Source of the DNA: Gnetum montanum
Lineage: Eukaryota; Streptophyta; Gnetopsida; Gnetales; Gnetaceae
Direction: 5' to 3'
NCBI GenBank assembly: GCA_015680685.1
Contig: MNCI01017497.1
Span: 946,177-1,010,176 of the forward strand
Length of the DNA stretch: 64,000 bases
How positions within the stretch are numbered: position 1 is the stretch's first letter; each line of letters begins with the position of its first letter. The notes under the pieces were generated by a model. The model was not told the DNA's origin, did not search any database, and saw only the letters and a list, made by a program, of their open reading frames with translations. The position numbers and the translations under genes were made by a program. Positions 8,600-20,140 of the stretch are shown here, in pieces.

Positions 8600-11088
8600 T
8601 TGGATTTGCATCATGTAGAAGCATAGTGTTCCCTTGAGGAGTATGGGTAGATGGGATGGATGTAGGTGAAGTTCCCATCCTTTAAACCCTTATTGGACTT
8701 GTTTTGAAAAATGGACATTTCTTGGATCTAGATTCATTTACCACCACATCCTCTTGGGTATTGACTACCGTAGTAGCACTCTTTTTTTGCAATTGTGTTG
8801 GAAGTTTTCCTTACATTACCATTGGTAACATTGATGTTAGAGAGTTAGGAGTTGGGATTGATGAACTAGCTATTGGCTAGTGTGCATAAGAATTGGAATT
8901 CATTAATAAAGTAGTGGGTCTACAATATTCTAGTGGATAGTAATGAGAAGAGGTGTAGACTAAAGCATTCCCTAGAGAGATTGAACATTGAATGCAATAT
9001 CCATAAAGATCTAGTTGCCTATATGAATATTGCTACCTTGGCTATGGCATCCTACACACTTGTGGTTGTTACCACTATTGTTGATATTGCTGTTGTGGTT
9101 GATGATAGGCTTTGCTTGGATAATATGATGGTTGGTAAGGTTGTCAAAAGTTACCTTGTGGGTAAGGTAATTGTCTTGGCATCTGTTTCTTGAAAAATCT
9201 TGGCTTAAGCACATATGCCCTAGGCTCTTGTAAGTGGGCCATAAAAGGGCAACATCCCTTAGGATGTTCATAGTGGCACACCTTGCATCCTTCTTCATCT
9301 TCCAATTTGAAGTCCATTAATTCTTCAATTATAGCAAATTATCCTTTATGTTTGTAGTTCTCTCATCCATTATCTCTTCTTTTCTTCATTTCTTTATTTT
9401 TGTTTAGAGCTTGTTCAGTCTCTTCCTCTACTATCATGAATGTAGTAACAAAACTTTCATCCATGAAATCCCACATTTTTTTTACCTTTGTTGCAATGTC
9501 ATTGAATAATTTTTGGATGGGTAGAGTCTTCTTTTGGATGGCATCCTTCAAAGTTTCTTTTTCTTATCTTTTTTACATTGTCACATCCCCTTTTCTTATT
9601 GTGGGATCTTGATTGTACTCCTTTGCTGATTCTCTTATTTTTAATTCTCCTTCCTCTTTGGCGACCTAGTCTATTAGTCTTTGGATTTGATGGACTATCA
9701 TTTTAGATAACCTACCTTGGGCATATACCCCAAGTGTTTGTCTAGTCTTTTTTCTTAATACATGAATGATATGCCTTGGTAGTTCCCTTTGAGAAAATCC
9801 ATGGCTTGAGCATCTATGTAGTAATAAATAATACCTATCCATTATTGTGTTAAGGGATTCATTGTCCCTTGCTTTAATCCTTGAATTTGTTTTATTAAAT
9901 TAGACACTTTGGAATAAGTTTAATATTTATCATCAAAAGGTTTCATTGTGGTACTTTATCTTCAAATTGTTTTTAGTTCTATGGACTAGTACCAGCTCTT
10001 TGCTTCCTTAATGAGTTTTTTGGAAAACAACTTTAACTTTTGTAGATCATTCTCAATGTTTTGGAGGACATAGGCATCATGGAATGCTTGGAGGTGGTGC
10101 TAGGAATCTACACTATATTTTCCTTCAAACTTGAGAATGTTGTTCATGTTGCTTGGTGCAACTATTCCTTACGCGCCTAGTAGGAATATACACTACTTCT
10201 CTAATATTAATCATATTATGAGTGGCCAATAGGGGCTCTTCATGATCTTTGGGTTCATAGACTTTATTGTAGTTATAACCCTTTCAATGCTCATAGTGTT
10301 GTTCCCTTTCCTCATGCCTGATCCTATCTCTTCATTATTGATAATTTTCTTCTCCATCATTAGGGTACCTTCTTCGATGTACATGTCTCTCATGGTCTCC
10401 TCATCTTTCCCTTTCATCTCTCTTGGCCTTTGTTCCCTCATGTTGGAATCCATGGATGAATGTGAGGGGGAAGAGGAAGCAATTTGGAGAATGATGCTAA
10501 TTGGTTCTACTCCTATGACATCGTGATTTTTCTTCCTTTGATTCTATGGAGATTTTAGGCCTTAAGCTCTTCCTAAGGTTGAAGTCTTTGTTATCTCTCC
10601 TAGGTATTTCCACAAGGGTAAAAAGAAGTATTAATAGGTTTCTATAGATAGATAATCAATGTTTGTGAATGAGATTCATGAGTTTGATGGAGTTCCTCCG
10701 TCAAGAATGTATCATTATTTATTTCTTCTCGGACAATAGTATGAGGTGCATTTTTTTCCTTTCTAATGCTCATGTCTTGTCCCCATGGCAGCATCCCTTC
10801 TTACTTGTGCTTCTATAGGTTGATATGACCTAGTCATGTGTTTAGTAACATGGTATCTTTCTTGTGCATGGCCAAGGTTCAACTCATTAATGTTGCCTGC
10901 AAATCTCTCCATCTCAACTATTCATCTTGGTGGAAGAAAAATGTGAAATTATGATACTATGGATTTGTATGAGCATAGGAAATTTTGGTTTGCATGGGTG
11001 CACTCCAATCTCCTTGATCATATCCTTTGTCATGATTCTTATGAATTTCATTGGCAAGTGGTGATTTTTCCTTAGTTGTAGAAGCCAT
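8600..11088 (-). pseudogene. gag: Gag of family-B copy I
   Basis: The likely start is the ATG at 11088-11086 (MASTTKEKSPLANEIHKNH...). The capsid-like segment with LKLFSKKLIKEAKSWY is near 10030, and a cysteine-rich block CHYEHPKGCCPFMAHLQ is at about 9270-9220. The same block occurs in the copy at 45496-57710 as QYEHPKRCCP (about 48320). It resembles, but is not, the canonical CX2CX4HX4C knuckle. A glutamine- and tyrosine-rich stretch follows at about 9150-9030. The frame is broken by many stops; the longest open piece is 10453-10211. It would form the element's particle shell. Confidence 0.7.
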
Positions 11089-11213
11089 ATTGTATTTTTG
11101 ATGCTTTTAAATGTGTATGTATGTTAAAAGAATCAAGTCAAGTATGAAAAATAGACTTTGTAATTATTAATACAATGAACTCTATAAAATCAACTACTAA
11201 GAAAACATTGACA

Positions 11214-11234
11214 CATCCCTAACAAGGGCATCAA
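11214..11234 (-). other. Primer binding site of family-B copy I
   Basis: On the minus strand the bases next to the LTR read TTGATGCCCTTGTTAGGGAT. This resembles the tRNA-Asp type of plant Ty3/gypsy primer binding site, with mostly C-to-T and G-to-A differences. It lies between the LTR end and the gag start, in the expected position. The tRNA identity is inferred from family resemblance. Confidence 0.5.
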
Positions 11235-12078
11235 TGACAAGTGGTTGGGTATTCCAACACTTCACCATATAAGTCACAAGTGTTCATGCATGATTGGATC
11301 ATAATATGTGGTTGAACAATGTAAATATGTTAGTGGTTGATAGTTAGCTCATTATTATTGTCTTCTCACTTTGAGTTAGTGAATTGTAAGTAGTATGGTC
11401 TAATTCTCAGTGAGGTATATGATATCATGATGTTGTAGGCTGAAATTAACCCTAAGTACTTTCATAATGAGAATGAGAATAAAATCTAAATCTAAGTGAC
11501 AATAGAAATGTAATCCTATCTTAGCCTATGGCGATAAGCATTTGTCCTAGCTTGCTGTACACACCTTGGGCTTATGTAACCATTATTGGGATTACCATGT
11601 GAATCTAGTACTAAGTGAATCAAGTGAAGTCATTACTGGGTTACCAAATGATCACACTTAACACTCAAAACTAGTCATACTTATTCCACCTTATTAATGG
11701 ACATTGGAAAAATAAAATACTTAACGAAATTAAATGACTTGGTAATTACAAATGACATAGAAATGCAAAATTAATTTAAGTGAGATGCTGTAATGGTAAG
11801 AAAAAATCTTAATCTTTATTGTTGGTAGTGAATTATGTCTAGGTAAAATCCATTCGAATAGAGACTTTGTACAATTGTAAGTGACCACACTTTAGGCATT
11901 CACTTCTAACTTTAACTTTAAGTGTAAATCATAGAAAGAAATTGTAAGAATTTCACTAAGTGTTGCACAAAAGTTGTTCTAATGATGTGATGGTGGATTG
12001 GCATTTATAGTCATGACCAAGACCTAGTTCATTGTATCTATGATGATGTAAGTAGAGCTACGATATCATAGATACGAT
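11235..12078 (-). repeat. 5' LTR of family-B copy I, split by T2
   Basis: It is homologous along its length with the LTRs at 41077-41957 and 59684-60647. For example, GTACACACCTTGGGCTTATG at 11560 matches the corresponding stretch at 60000. It has a TATA box on the minus strand at about 12003-12011. T2 inserted 9 bp from the U3 end: the remainder, ATCACATCA, is at 27424-27432 after the target duplication. Removing T2 joins CATAGAT-ACGAT-ATCACATCA, a normal family-B LTR start. Confidence 0.75.
12074..12078. other. Target site duplication of T2, left copy (ACGAT)
   Basis: It is identical to 27419-27423. The sequence around the restored site is a GATATC-rich family-B LTR end, so T2 landed in the U3 start of copy I. 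Confidence 0.9.
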
Positions 12079-12489
12079 TGAAACACCACAAAAATTTTGG
12101 CTAACACTTGTAGACAGAAATTGAGCTAAGTCATGTTGGTCCCTAGCATGACCAAGCTTGAAAGCCTCAAAAACAGCATCAAACGGAGCATAATTGAACA
12201 AGAAAGAGTTCCTCGGGACCCACAGGTGACTACATCAGCATCCAGCATCGGGAATTTCATGTTTTGGGTTCAAAATACTTGGGTTTGACCAAGTATACTC
12301 TGTTCACACTGGGTTGTACACTAGCTAGCGTACAGGCCAACGTATAGCAATTTTTGGGCCCCAAAAATGAGCCAAAACATGCCAGAATTGAGTGTCTGGA
12401 CCCCCCAAGACCTTCCCCAAGGTCCCCAGTAGCTCTTAGCCTCCTGAAAATCAAGTTTTGACCTCAAAATAATGCATTTTCATGTGTGT

Positions 12490-12625
12490 ACGCTAGGTAC
12501 ATTTTGGTGTACGCTGAGCCTATACGCTGAGGTTGATGCTGAGCCTGTACGCTGAGGTTGATGCTGAGCCTATACGCTGAGGCTGAGGTTGATGCTGAGC
12601 TTGTACGCTGAGGTTGATGCCCATT
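12490..12625 (+). repeat. Tandem TACGCTGAG repeats in U3 of T2
   Basis: A unit of about 25 bp with cores TACGCTGAG and GTTGATGCTGAGC is repeated about five times upstream of the TATA box. The 3' LTR (26590-26700) has fewer copies. The same TACGCTG word recurs in other arrays of this element (13790-14060, 19130-19310, 19910-20250). Confidence 0.75.
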
Positions 12626-13150
12626 CTCATACGTTGCACGCTATACAGTTGTAACATATCTTACACTCGGTCAATGCACCACCTGTCTCCCGATCCGAAC
12701 TTTTCTCACCTCACAGCCACTCATCTCCTTCTAGATCTGAATCTAATGCCCAAGATATTATAAAAACCCTGATTTTTCACTAGATCGGGGTTGGAAATTT
12801 TTACAAATGGAGACAAAAAAAACTGGATCTAGTATACTTAGCAAATCTAGGCATAAACCTCTATATGCTAGGCATTAGACTTGGACGCTGCATTTCCTTG
12901 CAACCTAAAACCTGCATCTCCTAGCACCTGTCATCACCCACTAGGGCTAAACATCTGCCTTGTGATTAATCCACATCTGCGTTCTGACCGGTGCATGCTG
13001 TAATCACTTTTTTAATACAAAACAGTTTACATTTTTGCCCAGATTTATTGCAGTTTTCTTTGTTTTTCCCGTTTACGTTTACATTCCAGTTTACATTATT
13101 GTGTCTATTTACGTTACGGTTTACGTTTAATGTGCATCGTTTACGTATAA

Positions 13151-13264
13151 CCCAATGTATTGCAAAGTGCGTACGTTGGGGAAGTTCTCGTTTGATCCAC
13201 GTGCAGACCATTCAAGGCACTCTGCCTTCATCCATTCCAGCTTGCCCTCAAGCGAAGGCAGAGT
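13151..13264 (+). other. Two conserved RNA hairpins near the LTR end (T2)
   Basis: Arms 13151-13159 and 13172-13180 pair over 9 bp with one G-U. Arms 13219-13229 and 13254-13264 (ACTCTGCCTTC with GAAGGCAGAGT) pair perfectly over 11 bp. They correspond to the hairpins at 5668-5784 in T1. In the T2 3' LTR (27300-27345) the second stem is kept, with G-U pairs replacing G-C. Confidence 0.6.
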
Positions 13265-13343
13265 CTTTTATATTTCTTCGAAGGATCTCTCGGTGTTTGT
13301 TTCATTCTAGCCTTGCACCGACGATTTTAGACAGTACAGAAAA

Positions 13344-13361
13344 TGGCGCTAGAAGGAGGGC
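13344..13361 (+). other. Primer binding site of T2
   Basis: TGGCGCTAGAAGGAGGGC begins 5 bases after the LTR end. TGG is complementary to the CCA end of a tRNA and the position is standard. The tRNA cannot be named with certainty from the sequence alone. Confidence 0.65.
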
Positions 13362-13377
13362 ACACTTTTACTTAGAT

Positions 13378-13707
13378 CGGCTTAGATCTGCTTCCCTACA
13401 TCCTAGATCTACGCCCCATTACTGTAGATTTGCACCCTGTGATTGTAGATCTACGCTCGAACATTGCAGATCTGTGTCTTGTTATCTCAGATCTGTGCAT
13501 TATAACTGCAGATCTACACCCTGTTCTTTTAGATCTACGCCCGATTATTTTAGATCTGTGCACTGTAATTGCAGATCTAGCCTCTGTGATCGTAGATCTA
13601 TTCCCTGTCACTCCAGATCTGCACCCTGTAAGTGCAGATCTATGCTCGGACATTGCAGATCTGCATCTTGTTCCTTTAGATCTGCGCCCTGCAATTGTCG
13701 ATCTGCA
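13378..13707 (+). repeat. 21-bp minisatellite with AGATCT core in the T2 leader
   Basis: About 15 units of 21 bp, each starting AGATCT followed by a variable CTGT/ATTG part. Because 21 is a multiple of three and the units lack stops, several frames are open on both strands (for example 13430-13813 on the plus strand, with heptads). These frames are by-products of the repeat. The same unit returns in the spacer at about 19640-19875. Confidence 0.85.
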
Positions 13708-13766
13708 CCACAGCCAGTGTCCCTACGTTATTTCACTAAGTACACACTACATCTTAACTATTTCCC

Positions 13767-14095
13767 TTAGCCAAATTTTCTCACATTTACACCTATACGC
13801 TGACAACACTTAGTCAAATTTTTGCACGTTTACACCTATACGCTGTTCTAGCACTTAGCCAAATTTTCTTACGTTTACACCTATACGCCGACAACACTTT
13901 GTCAAATTTTCACACGTTTACACCTATACACCAGTTCTAACACTTAGCCAAATTTTCTCACGTTTACACCTATACGCTGACAACACTTAGTCAAATTTTC
14001 AACATGTTTACACCTATATGCTGTTCTAACACATAGCCAAATTTTCTCATGTTTACACCTATACGCTGACAACACTTAGTCAAATTTTCAAAACT
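13767..14095 (+). repeat. Alternating 45-bp repeats in the T2 leader
   Basis: Eight or so units of about 45 bp share CAAATTTT and GTTTACACCTATACGCTG. Two types alternate: one ends CTGACAACACTTAGT and the other CTGTTCTAACACTTAGC, giving a higher-order period of about 90 bp. The array lies between the primer binding site and the gag start. Confidence 0.85.
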
Positions 14096-14174
14096 TAGAA
14101 AATTTGTTTGCTTCCAGTCCAACACTTAACCAAATTTTTTTTTAGTTTACATTGTCATACTTAAAGCACATAAA

Positions 14175-17100
14175 ATGGACCCTACGAACACCAATAGTTC
14201 TGCTCTCCTCATCTCTGACCCCGGTGCGTTAATCTTATACCCTGTGACCAGCACTAGACCCATAGTGACTCATGGTGAGGTCAACCCTCAAGGGCCATCT
14301 CGTTGGTCATTGAGACTACAAGGTATGGATCCCACATTCACCATCTTAACGCTTGAACAGTATAATTTTATTTGTGTTAAAATCCAAGCTAAACTGGCCG
14401 TTGACCGAGCTGAGCTGGAAGCAAAGAGACACTATGAGTTAATTCACAAAGGAGGTCATGACTTCATTCCCATCGCCTATGATGTCATCCCCCTCACTAA
14501 ATCCCACCATGAACTCCTATCCCAACTCCTCATGGCCAGGAGTCAAACCTTGCGGCAATTTGTCGTAGAAACTCAAAAGGAAGATGAAGAAGATAATTTT
14601 GCGGCTCAGTCCGAACACGGGGATTCGTACCATAGTCTTAGTCCGCATACTTACGCGAACCCATTATTTCACCCTTTCACGGGGGAGACCATGTCTCTCC
14701 ATTCATTTAAAACCACTCAAGCACATGTGCCTCAACAGGAAGCATCCACTCTTACCACTCTCCCTATGACCGATACTCAATTCAATATACCCATCCCCAC
14801 TATTCTGCCGATCACCACGTTATCCCCTCTCTTACAAGTACAACTGCAACAACCGCCCTCTCAAACTAATGTAGGAGTGACCTTCCCACCCCAAGTGATT
14901 GGGATGCCGTCTGTGATACCTGCTTCTACATCTACTCACTATATATCATGAATACAAATCCAAGGGACACCCTTCACCACTTCTACTCAACAAGTTCAGG
15001 GTGTTCCCTCACAAATCATAACTAGACAGTGGGCCATGACTGGCATGCAACCGCATCAACCCCCTCATTACAGCATACCACCTCCTACAATCCCATCCAT
15101 GAACGTCCCTCAGGTATGACAACAACAACAACAACAACCTATCCCTTATGGTATGCTGCCCTTAGTAGCATCCACCATGAATATTCCACAAGTGCAACCT
15201 CTGACCACTCAACTTTCTTCTTTCCCACCCACTGTACAACAATCTAACTTGCATACTACACAACATAACCAACCTACCACTTCACCTAGTGCCCAAGACT
15301 AGGCCAAAGCTAAAAAGATGATGCAGGAACTCATCGATGAGGTAAAGTGCCTCAAAATGGCCAACAATGAAGAGCTTAAAGTATTAGATTTTTACCAAGA
15401 CGATCCTATTAGCTCTTTGGTACTGCCATTGACCCTTCCCAAAGGAGTTTCTTTACCTCAACTAACCAAATACAATGGGGAAGGAGACCCCAATGCCCAT
15501 CTAGTCACATTTAGACTAGAATGTTTATTGCTTCAGGCATGGCCCCATGCAATCTTACGTGTTTTTGCCATGTCCCTCACTGGAAGAGCTTTAGACTGGT
15601 ACCGAGCCTTGCCTCGTAACTCCATATCCTCTTTGGAGGATCTCTTACATCAGTTTGTTATCAGGTTTAAATACAACTTGAAACCTGAAGCAACCTTGGA
15701 TAGTCTGATACAGGTAAAACAAGCATCACTTGAACTTGTACAAAAATTTATTCAGAGATGGAGTGCTGCGCTAAACGAACTTCATGAACTAATCCCCGAA
15801 ACATACTTACTCACCATCCTAAAGGGAGCCGTAAATGATTTCGTGAAATCTAAACTGTACTATTTAAATGTGTGCACTCTAAGCTAAGCTACATACTAAA
15901 AAAGATAAAGAGAAGGTTAAGGCAATCCTAGCAGCAGTAGCGGAAACTCAACATACTAATTCCCCTGCCAACTACAAAAGAACTACTCGTGCATATATAC
16001 CTAAACCATCCTCATCACAAACTGCTATTGCGGGTCCTGCGCAAACCTTTGAAAGAAAAGACCCCTCCCAATACACACCCCTACCCATGAAGCCTTCACA
16101 ACTTTTTGATCAACTCTTGAAGGCTGGGATCATGAAGCATAAGCAGATGTCTCCTGCGGCGGTCTAGAAACATGACCGATTCTGCGAATTGGTCAAAAAC
16201 CCGAGCTTGGCTACACCAAACAAGCCTCCTATTCTAAGAGGCTTTAGGCTAGATCGGTTCTGTGAATACCATCAATGCAACGGGCATGGTACCGATTTTT
16301 GTTTCACACTAAAATAAGACATACAACACATGATCGATAGGGACGAAATAACATTTGATGAATCCAACCCGGTTAAACCACAAAACCAATCTATGGGTGT
16401 ATATAAAGATCCCCTTAACACAAAGGAAGCTCCATATGTAATTAACACAATCCACGTAGGAAATGACCAACAAGAACCAAGAAGACCCTTTATAGTTTGT
16501 GTCCTTGTATAACATCAACATCCTCGTCACAACCATCATACCCCACTTACAACCCACCTACTCCTCAAAAATCGTTCGTCATCCATATGCCTCTTGTTAA
16601 CACAATCGCAAGTGTGCAACCACCTCCCCATCCCACTCCCTATGTGGTTCGGGTGCCACCCGCGGTTGCAACCACAGAGGTGCAACCTCAAACTCCCACC
16701 CCACAAACCCAAGCTAAATTGACACCATATGTTGTCAGGGTGCCCAAACATCCTGACACACCGCCACCTCCTACTATTCATTAACAAACCAAACTCACTC
16801 CATTCATAGTCCAGGTTCCAAAACAACCTGACGTTCAGAGGCCAACTGTTCCTCCACGACCTTCACGAGAACGCCTCGCTGACAAGCTCACAAGGGAACA
16901 CTTGGAGAAAGAACGTCAACGTCTTGCATTGGGACCGCCAAAACCCACTCCCCTCAACGCTGTACCCATGGCTCAGACACTGAATGAGCCAAGCACGAGT
17001 TATGAAGGAAAACCATCAGTCATGTCGGATACATTAAAATCAATAGTTGTAGTAGATCCTATGAAGACTACTCCACGTGAAATACAACTGTTGGGTCCCA

Positions 17101-17255
17101 TGAACCAAGTCACTACTAACAAAACTATACCCAATAGTAAAGACTTGGCCACAGCCCTAACGCAGGTCACATAAGCGCTCAAACAAAAGAATACATCCCT
17201 AAGCTTGTATGACCTCATGATGACTTCTCAAGTACATCGTGAAGCTTTAGTGTGA
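14175..17255 (+). pseudogene. gag: Gag of T2, long N-terminal extension, broken
   Basis: The frame starts at ATG 14175 and stays open for 258 codons to a TGA at 14949. It continues in the same frame through TGA 15117 and TAG 15300 into the part homologous to the T1 gag (from 15318). The first 381 codons are therefore the N-terminal part of one Gag, with a proline/glutamine-rich region and a CAA run at about 15120-15140. The capsid-like part (15318-15887) aligns closely with T1 residues 1-190. A deletion near 15890 removes about 25 codons relative to T1. The zinc-knuckle block CEYHQCNGHGTDFC is at about 16261-16302. PYVVRVP-type repeats lie at about 16570-16830, and a frameshift falls near 16500. 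Confidence 0.8.
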
Positions 17256-18135
17256 ATGTTAACATCGACCCTTGTCACTGAAGACTTACCCGCAAACGAA
17301 CCCTTAATCCATGCCATAGTGTCTCCGCCTCAAGGGTCACAATCAAAATCATTAGGCTTCCATACAAAAGACATCAAAATAGATGAAGAAACTAGAGAAG
17401 TCACCACCACACCCATGTTTATAACGATACAAGTAAACCAATTTAAAATATATAGGGTGCACGTAGATGATGGAGCAGCTACAAACGTAGTACCTTACCC
17501 CGTCATCAAACAGTCAGGGCTAACCAAGCAAATAAAACCAACTTCTACCACATGTCTGAAATCGTTTAGTGGGTTACGCGTAGTAGTTAGAGGAATGCTC
17601 ACTTTGAATTTCATAGCAGGGGACCGGTTCCCCACATCTGTAGAGTTTGTGGTCATTGATGAGATGCATGGTTTTAACTTAATATTGGGATAACCTTGGT
17701 TAGCCCAATTAAAAGCGGTATCATCCCCCATACATCAAGAGATCCACCTACCTTACGAAGGTGGCGAGATCATCATACACGGGGATGTGGCTACATCCAC
17801 CATCTCTTCACACACTGACGTAGGCCAAGGCCCCGAAATTAAATTCGAAGAGCCTAAAAATGACCATGTTCTAAATGAGCCTAAACAAAACACAACCATT
17901 GAACAACCAAAGCAGGAACATGCAATAAATGAAAACCAAAGTGACAACCAATCTTGAAACCATGATCCCTCGGAAGATATAGAAACATTACAAAATGTGG
18001 AAACATCAATACATGTGGACGTAGGGGTCATTCCCCCAGAAGTCTCATGGTCCAAATTGCCGTTTAACATAATTAGCGAAGGAGACGCTAAATATACGAT
18101 TACACCGACATGCCCAACACACCGATTACGCTAAA
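17256..18135 (+). pseudogene. pro: Gag tail and aspartic protease of T2
   Basis: The open segment 17256-17693 spans the gag-protease junction without a stop (ITIQVNQFKIYRVHVDDGA). It carries the active-site-like VHVDDGAATNVV at about 17458-17495 and GFNLILG near 17670, where a stop follows (TAA at 17691, in place of the R of LGRPW). The frame then continues with one TGA (17956) to a TAA near 18132. The tail is acidic, with no visible domain. The protein would process Gag in the particle. This copy is inactive, but it shows that gag and protease were originally one frame. Confidence 0.75.
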
Positions 18136-19109
18136 TTAAAGAAGCTACTCAACTGTTAAACGAACAATCGTTCGAAATGACGTTAAACTACAATCGCGTC
18201 CGAAATGACGTTAAAATACCACATGTCCGCAATGACATAAAATTAGCCACGGTCAAAAATGACAGATTCATTCTAAAACCCACAGAAACAGTTTAAACCT
18301 CTATGCCCAAAATGGCCTTAAACTAAAACGCCATTGCTAAAGTCCGTCATGACTTTAAACTGACACGCATGGCCCAAAATGGTCTTAAACTAGAACAAGT
18401 TACATTTTCATTCCTTTAAGATTACTTCTTTCTTTGCACACATAGTTACATCCTTGCTTTACAAATTACTATGCCCTTTACATTGCCTCTACACTGTTAT
18501 CGTCTCAGTTACATTCACTCTTACATTTGCAAACAATTAAAAAAAAAAACTTGAATAACAGAAAAACAACAAAAAAATGTATAAATGTATAAGTTTATAA
18601 TATTAAATCTTAACAATGTTCATACATATGCTTTACACAGTTCACAAAATTACAACCCAAAATGATCAAACTAAGCTAACAACAATGAGAAGTTAAATTA
18701 AACATCAGCGCTACGAGGGGCTTGGTCCCCAAACTCATCCGCATCATCGGGTTCCGCTCCACTGGGGCCACCATCATCATCATCATGTCCCTTCAAAAAA
18801 AAAAAAGAGAAAGTACAAAAACAAAATAAAAATATTAGTAAAAAAGACAAAAAAAGAGTATTAACTGAAAACAACAAAAACATTATAAAATCCAAAACAC
18901 ATAAAACACACGGCCTAGTAAGGCCTTCAACTGCCATTTGTCTAGGAGTTAAGACAATAAACTGACACCCACACCACCTAAAGTATGTAGAACACATCAC
19001 GCCTTTGTATAAACATGCAAATCAACTTGTATTACAAGCATACAACATAAGACCACCCATGATCAACAGTTAGCATTAACATCCAGTTTACATAACGTTT
19101 AACTTCATA

Positions 19110-19310
19110 TGTTTAACACTTAGAAAATTTTTTTAAGTATACGCTACATGCTCCATACTTAGAAAACTTTTTTTAGATATACGCTGCATGCTTCATACTT
19201 AGAGAAAATTTTTCATGTATACGCTGCATGCCCTATACTTAGAAAATTTTTTTAGGTATATGCTGTATGCTCCATAGTTAGAAAATTTTTCATGTATATG
19301 CTGCGAGTTC
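19110..19310 (+). repeat. About 55-bp tandem repeats with TATACGCTGCATGC
   Basis: Four to five units, each with CTTAGAAAATTTTTTT followed by TATACGCTGCATGC and a CCATA stretch. The words TACGCT and CTTAG are shared with the leader array at 13767-14095. Confidence 0.75.
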
Positions 19311-19639
19311 ACCAGCGAGTTCACCAGTTCAAATCTGCACATCATAGAAAATCACACCAGTAATAGAGGTACACACTGAAGGCAGATTCAACCAAAAATC
19401 TATCCTAAACAGATCCTATTTCTAATGAACACTGTAAATGCCTAGAATGCACACGCACACGTTGCACGAGGACGTTTACAATATATACATCAAAACAGTA
19501 ACTAAAAAATGGCAGGAAAAGCATGAATTAAACATCTCCTCACTTTCTTCTACAAACGTTAGAGTTGCCTCCTTTTTCCCCTTTTTTTTTCGTGCTTGCC
19601 CTTGTCCATCCTTCTCGAGGCACTGTAGATCTTGTATGC

Positions 19640-19875
19640 TGGTTACATGCTACGAATCAGATTTGGATGCTGGTAAGTAGATCTAAACGTTCACAATCAG
19701 ATCTATGCAGATCTGGCTCTGGATGTGGCAGATCTGGCCTTGCACGTGGTAGATCTGGCTTCGTACGCTGTAAATCTGGTCTAGAACACTATGGATCTCG
19801 TAGATCTGAACACCGCAATTGTAGATCTAACTCTACACGCTGGAAATCTGAACATTACAGTTGCAGATCTAGATC
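19640..19875 (+). repeat. 21-bp AGATCT minisatellite in the T2 spacer
   Basis: About ten units of the type AGATCTGGCTCTGGATGTGG, period 21. The period and core are the same as in the leader array at 13378-13707, 6 kb away. Confidence 0.8.
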
Positions 19876-19904
19876 AACGCGTGTAGATCCAATGGTCAAG
19901 GCCT

Positions 19905-20140
19905 TCACGCTGCAAATTTCTATTTGGTTCATGCTGCAATTTTTTTTGTTTGGTTCACGTTGCAATTTCTTGGTTTGGTTCACGCTGCAAATTTCTGTTT
20001 GGTTCACGCTGCAAATTTCTGTTTGGTTCATGCGGCAATTTTCTTGGTTTGGTTCACGTTGCAATTTCTTAGTTTGGTTCACGTTGCAAATTTCTGTTGG
20101 GTTCACGCTGCAATTTTCCCTGTTTGGTTAACGCTGGCTC
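19905..20140 (+). repeat. 24-27-bp repeats with GGTTCACGCTGCAA
   Basis: Nine or so units with GGTTCACGCTGCAA followed by a T-rich TTTCTTGTTT part. Three frames are open through the array (for example 19924-20151), which is again a by-product of the repeat. No protein is proposed. Confidence 0.8.

Larger units (their letters stand above)
5859..12078 (-). mobile_element. Family-B Ty3/gypsy element, copy I (interrupted by T1 and T2)
   Basis: Read on the minus strand, this is 5' LTR (12078 down to 11235), primer binding site, gag (from 11088), protease, RT, RNase H and integrase. The element ends where T1 was inserted at 5858. Its gag, protease and RT resemble those of the plus-strand element at 45496-57710, so both are one family. 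The remainder of integrase and the 3' LTR lie left of T1, outside the window. Nine bases of its 5' LTR lie beyond T2 (27424-27432). All coding parts carry many stops and frameshifts. Confidence 0.8.
12079..13338 (+). repeat. 5' LTR of T2
   Basis: The 1260-bp LTR matches 26196-27418 along its length and ends TG...CA. TATTATAAAA at 12756-12765 is the likely TATA box. Between about 12490 and 12625 it holds a short tandem array of a TACGCTGAGGTTGATGCTGAG-like unit, one unit longer than in the 3' LTR. That accounts for part of the length difference. Confidence 0.92.

Noticed and set aside
12991-13813. Overlapping long ORFs with heptad repeats on both strands
   Set aside because: They are by-products of the 21-bp repeat, which has no stops in several frames. 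The region is the non-coding leader of T2 and spans the LTR edge.
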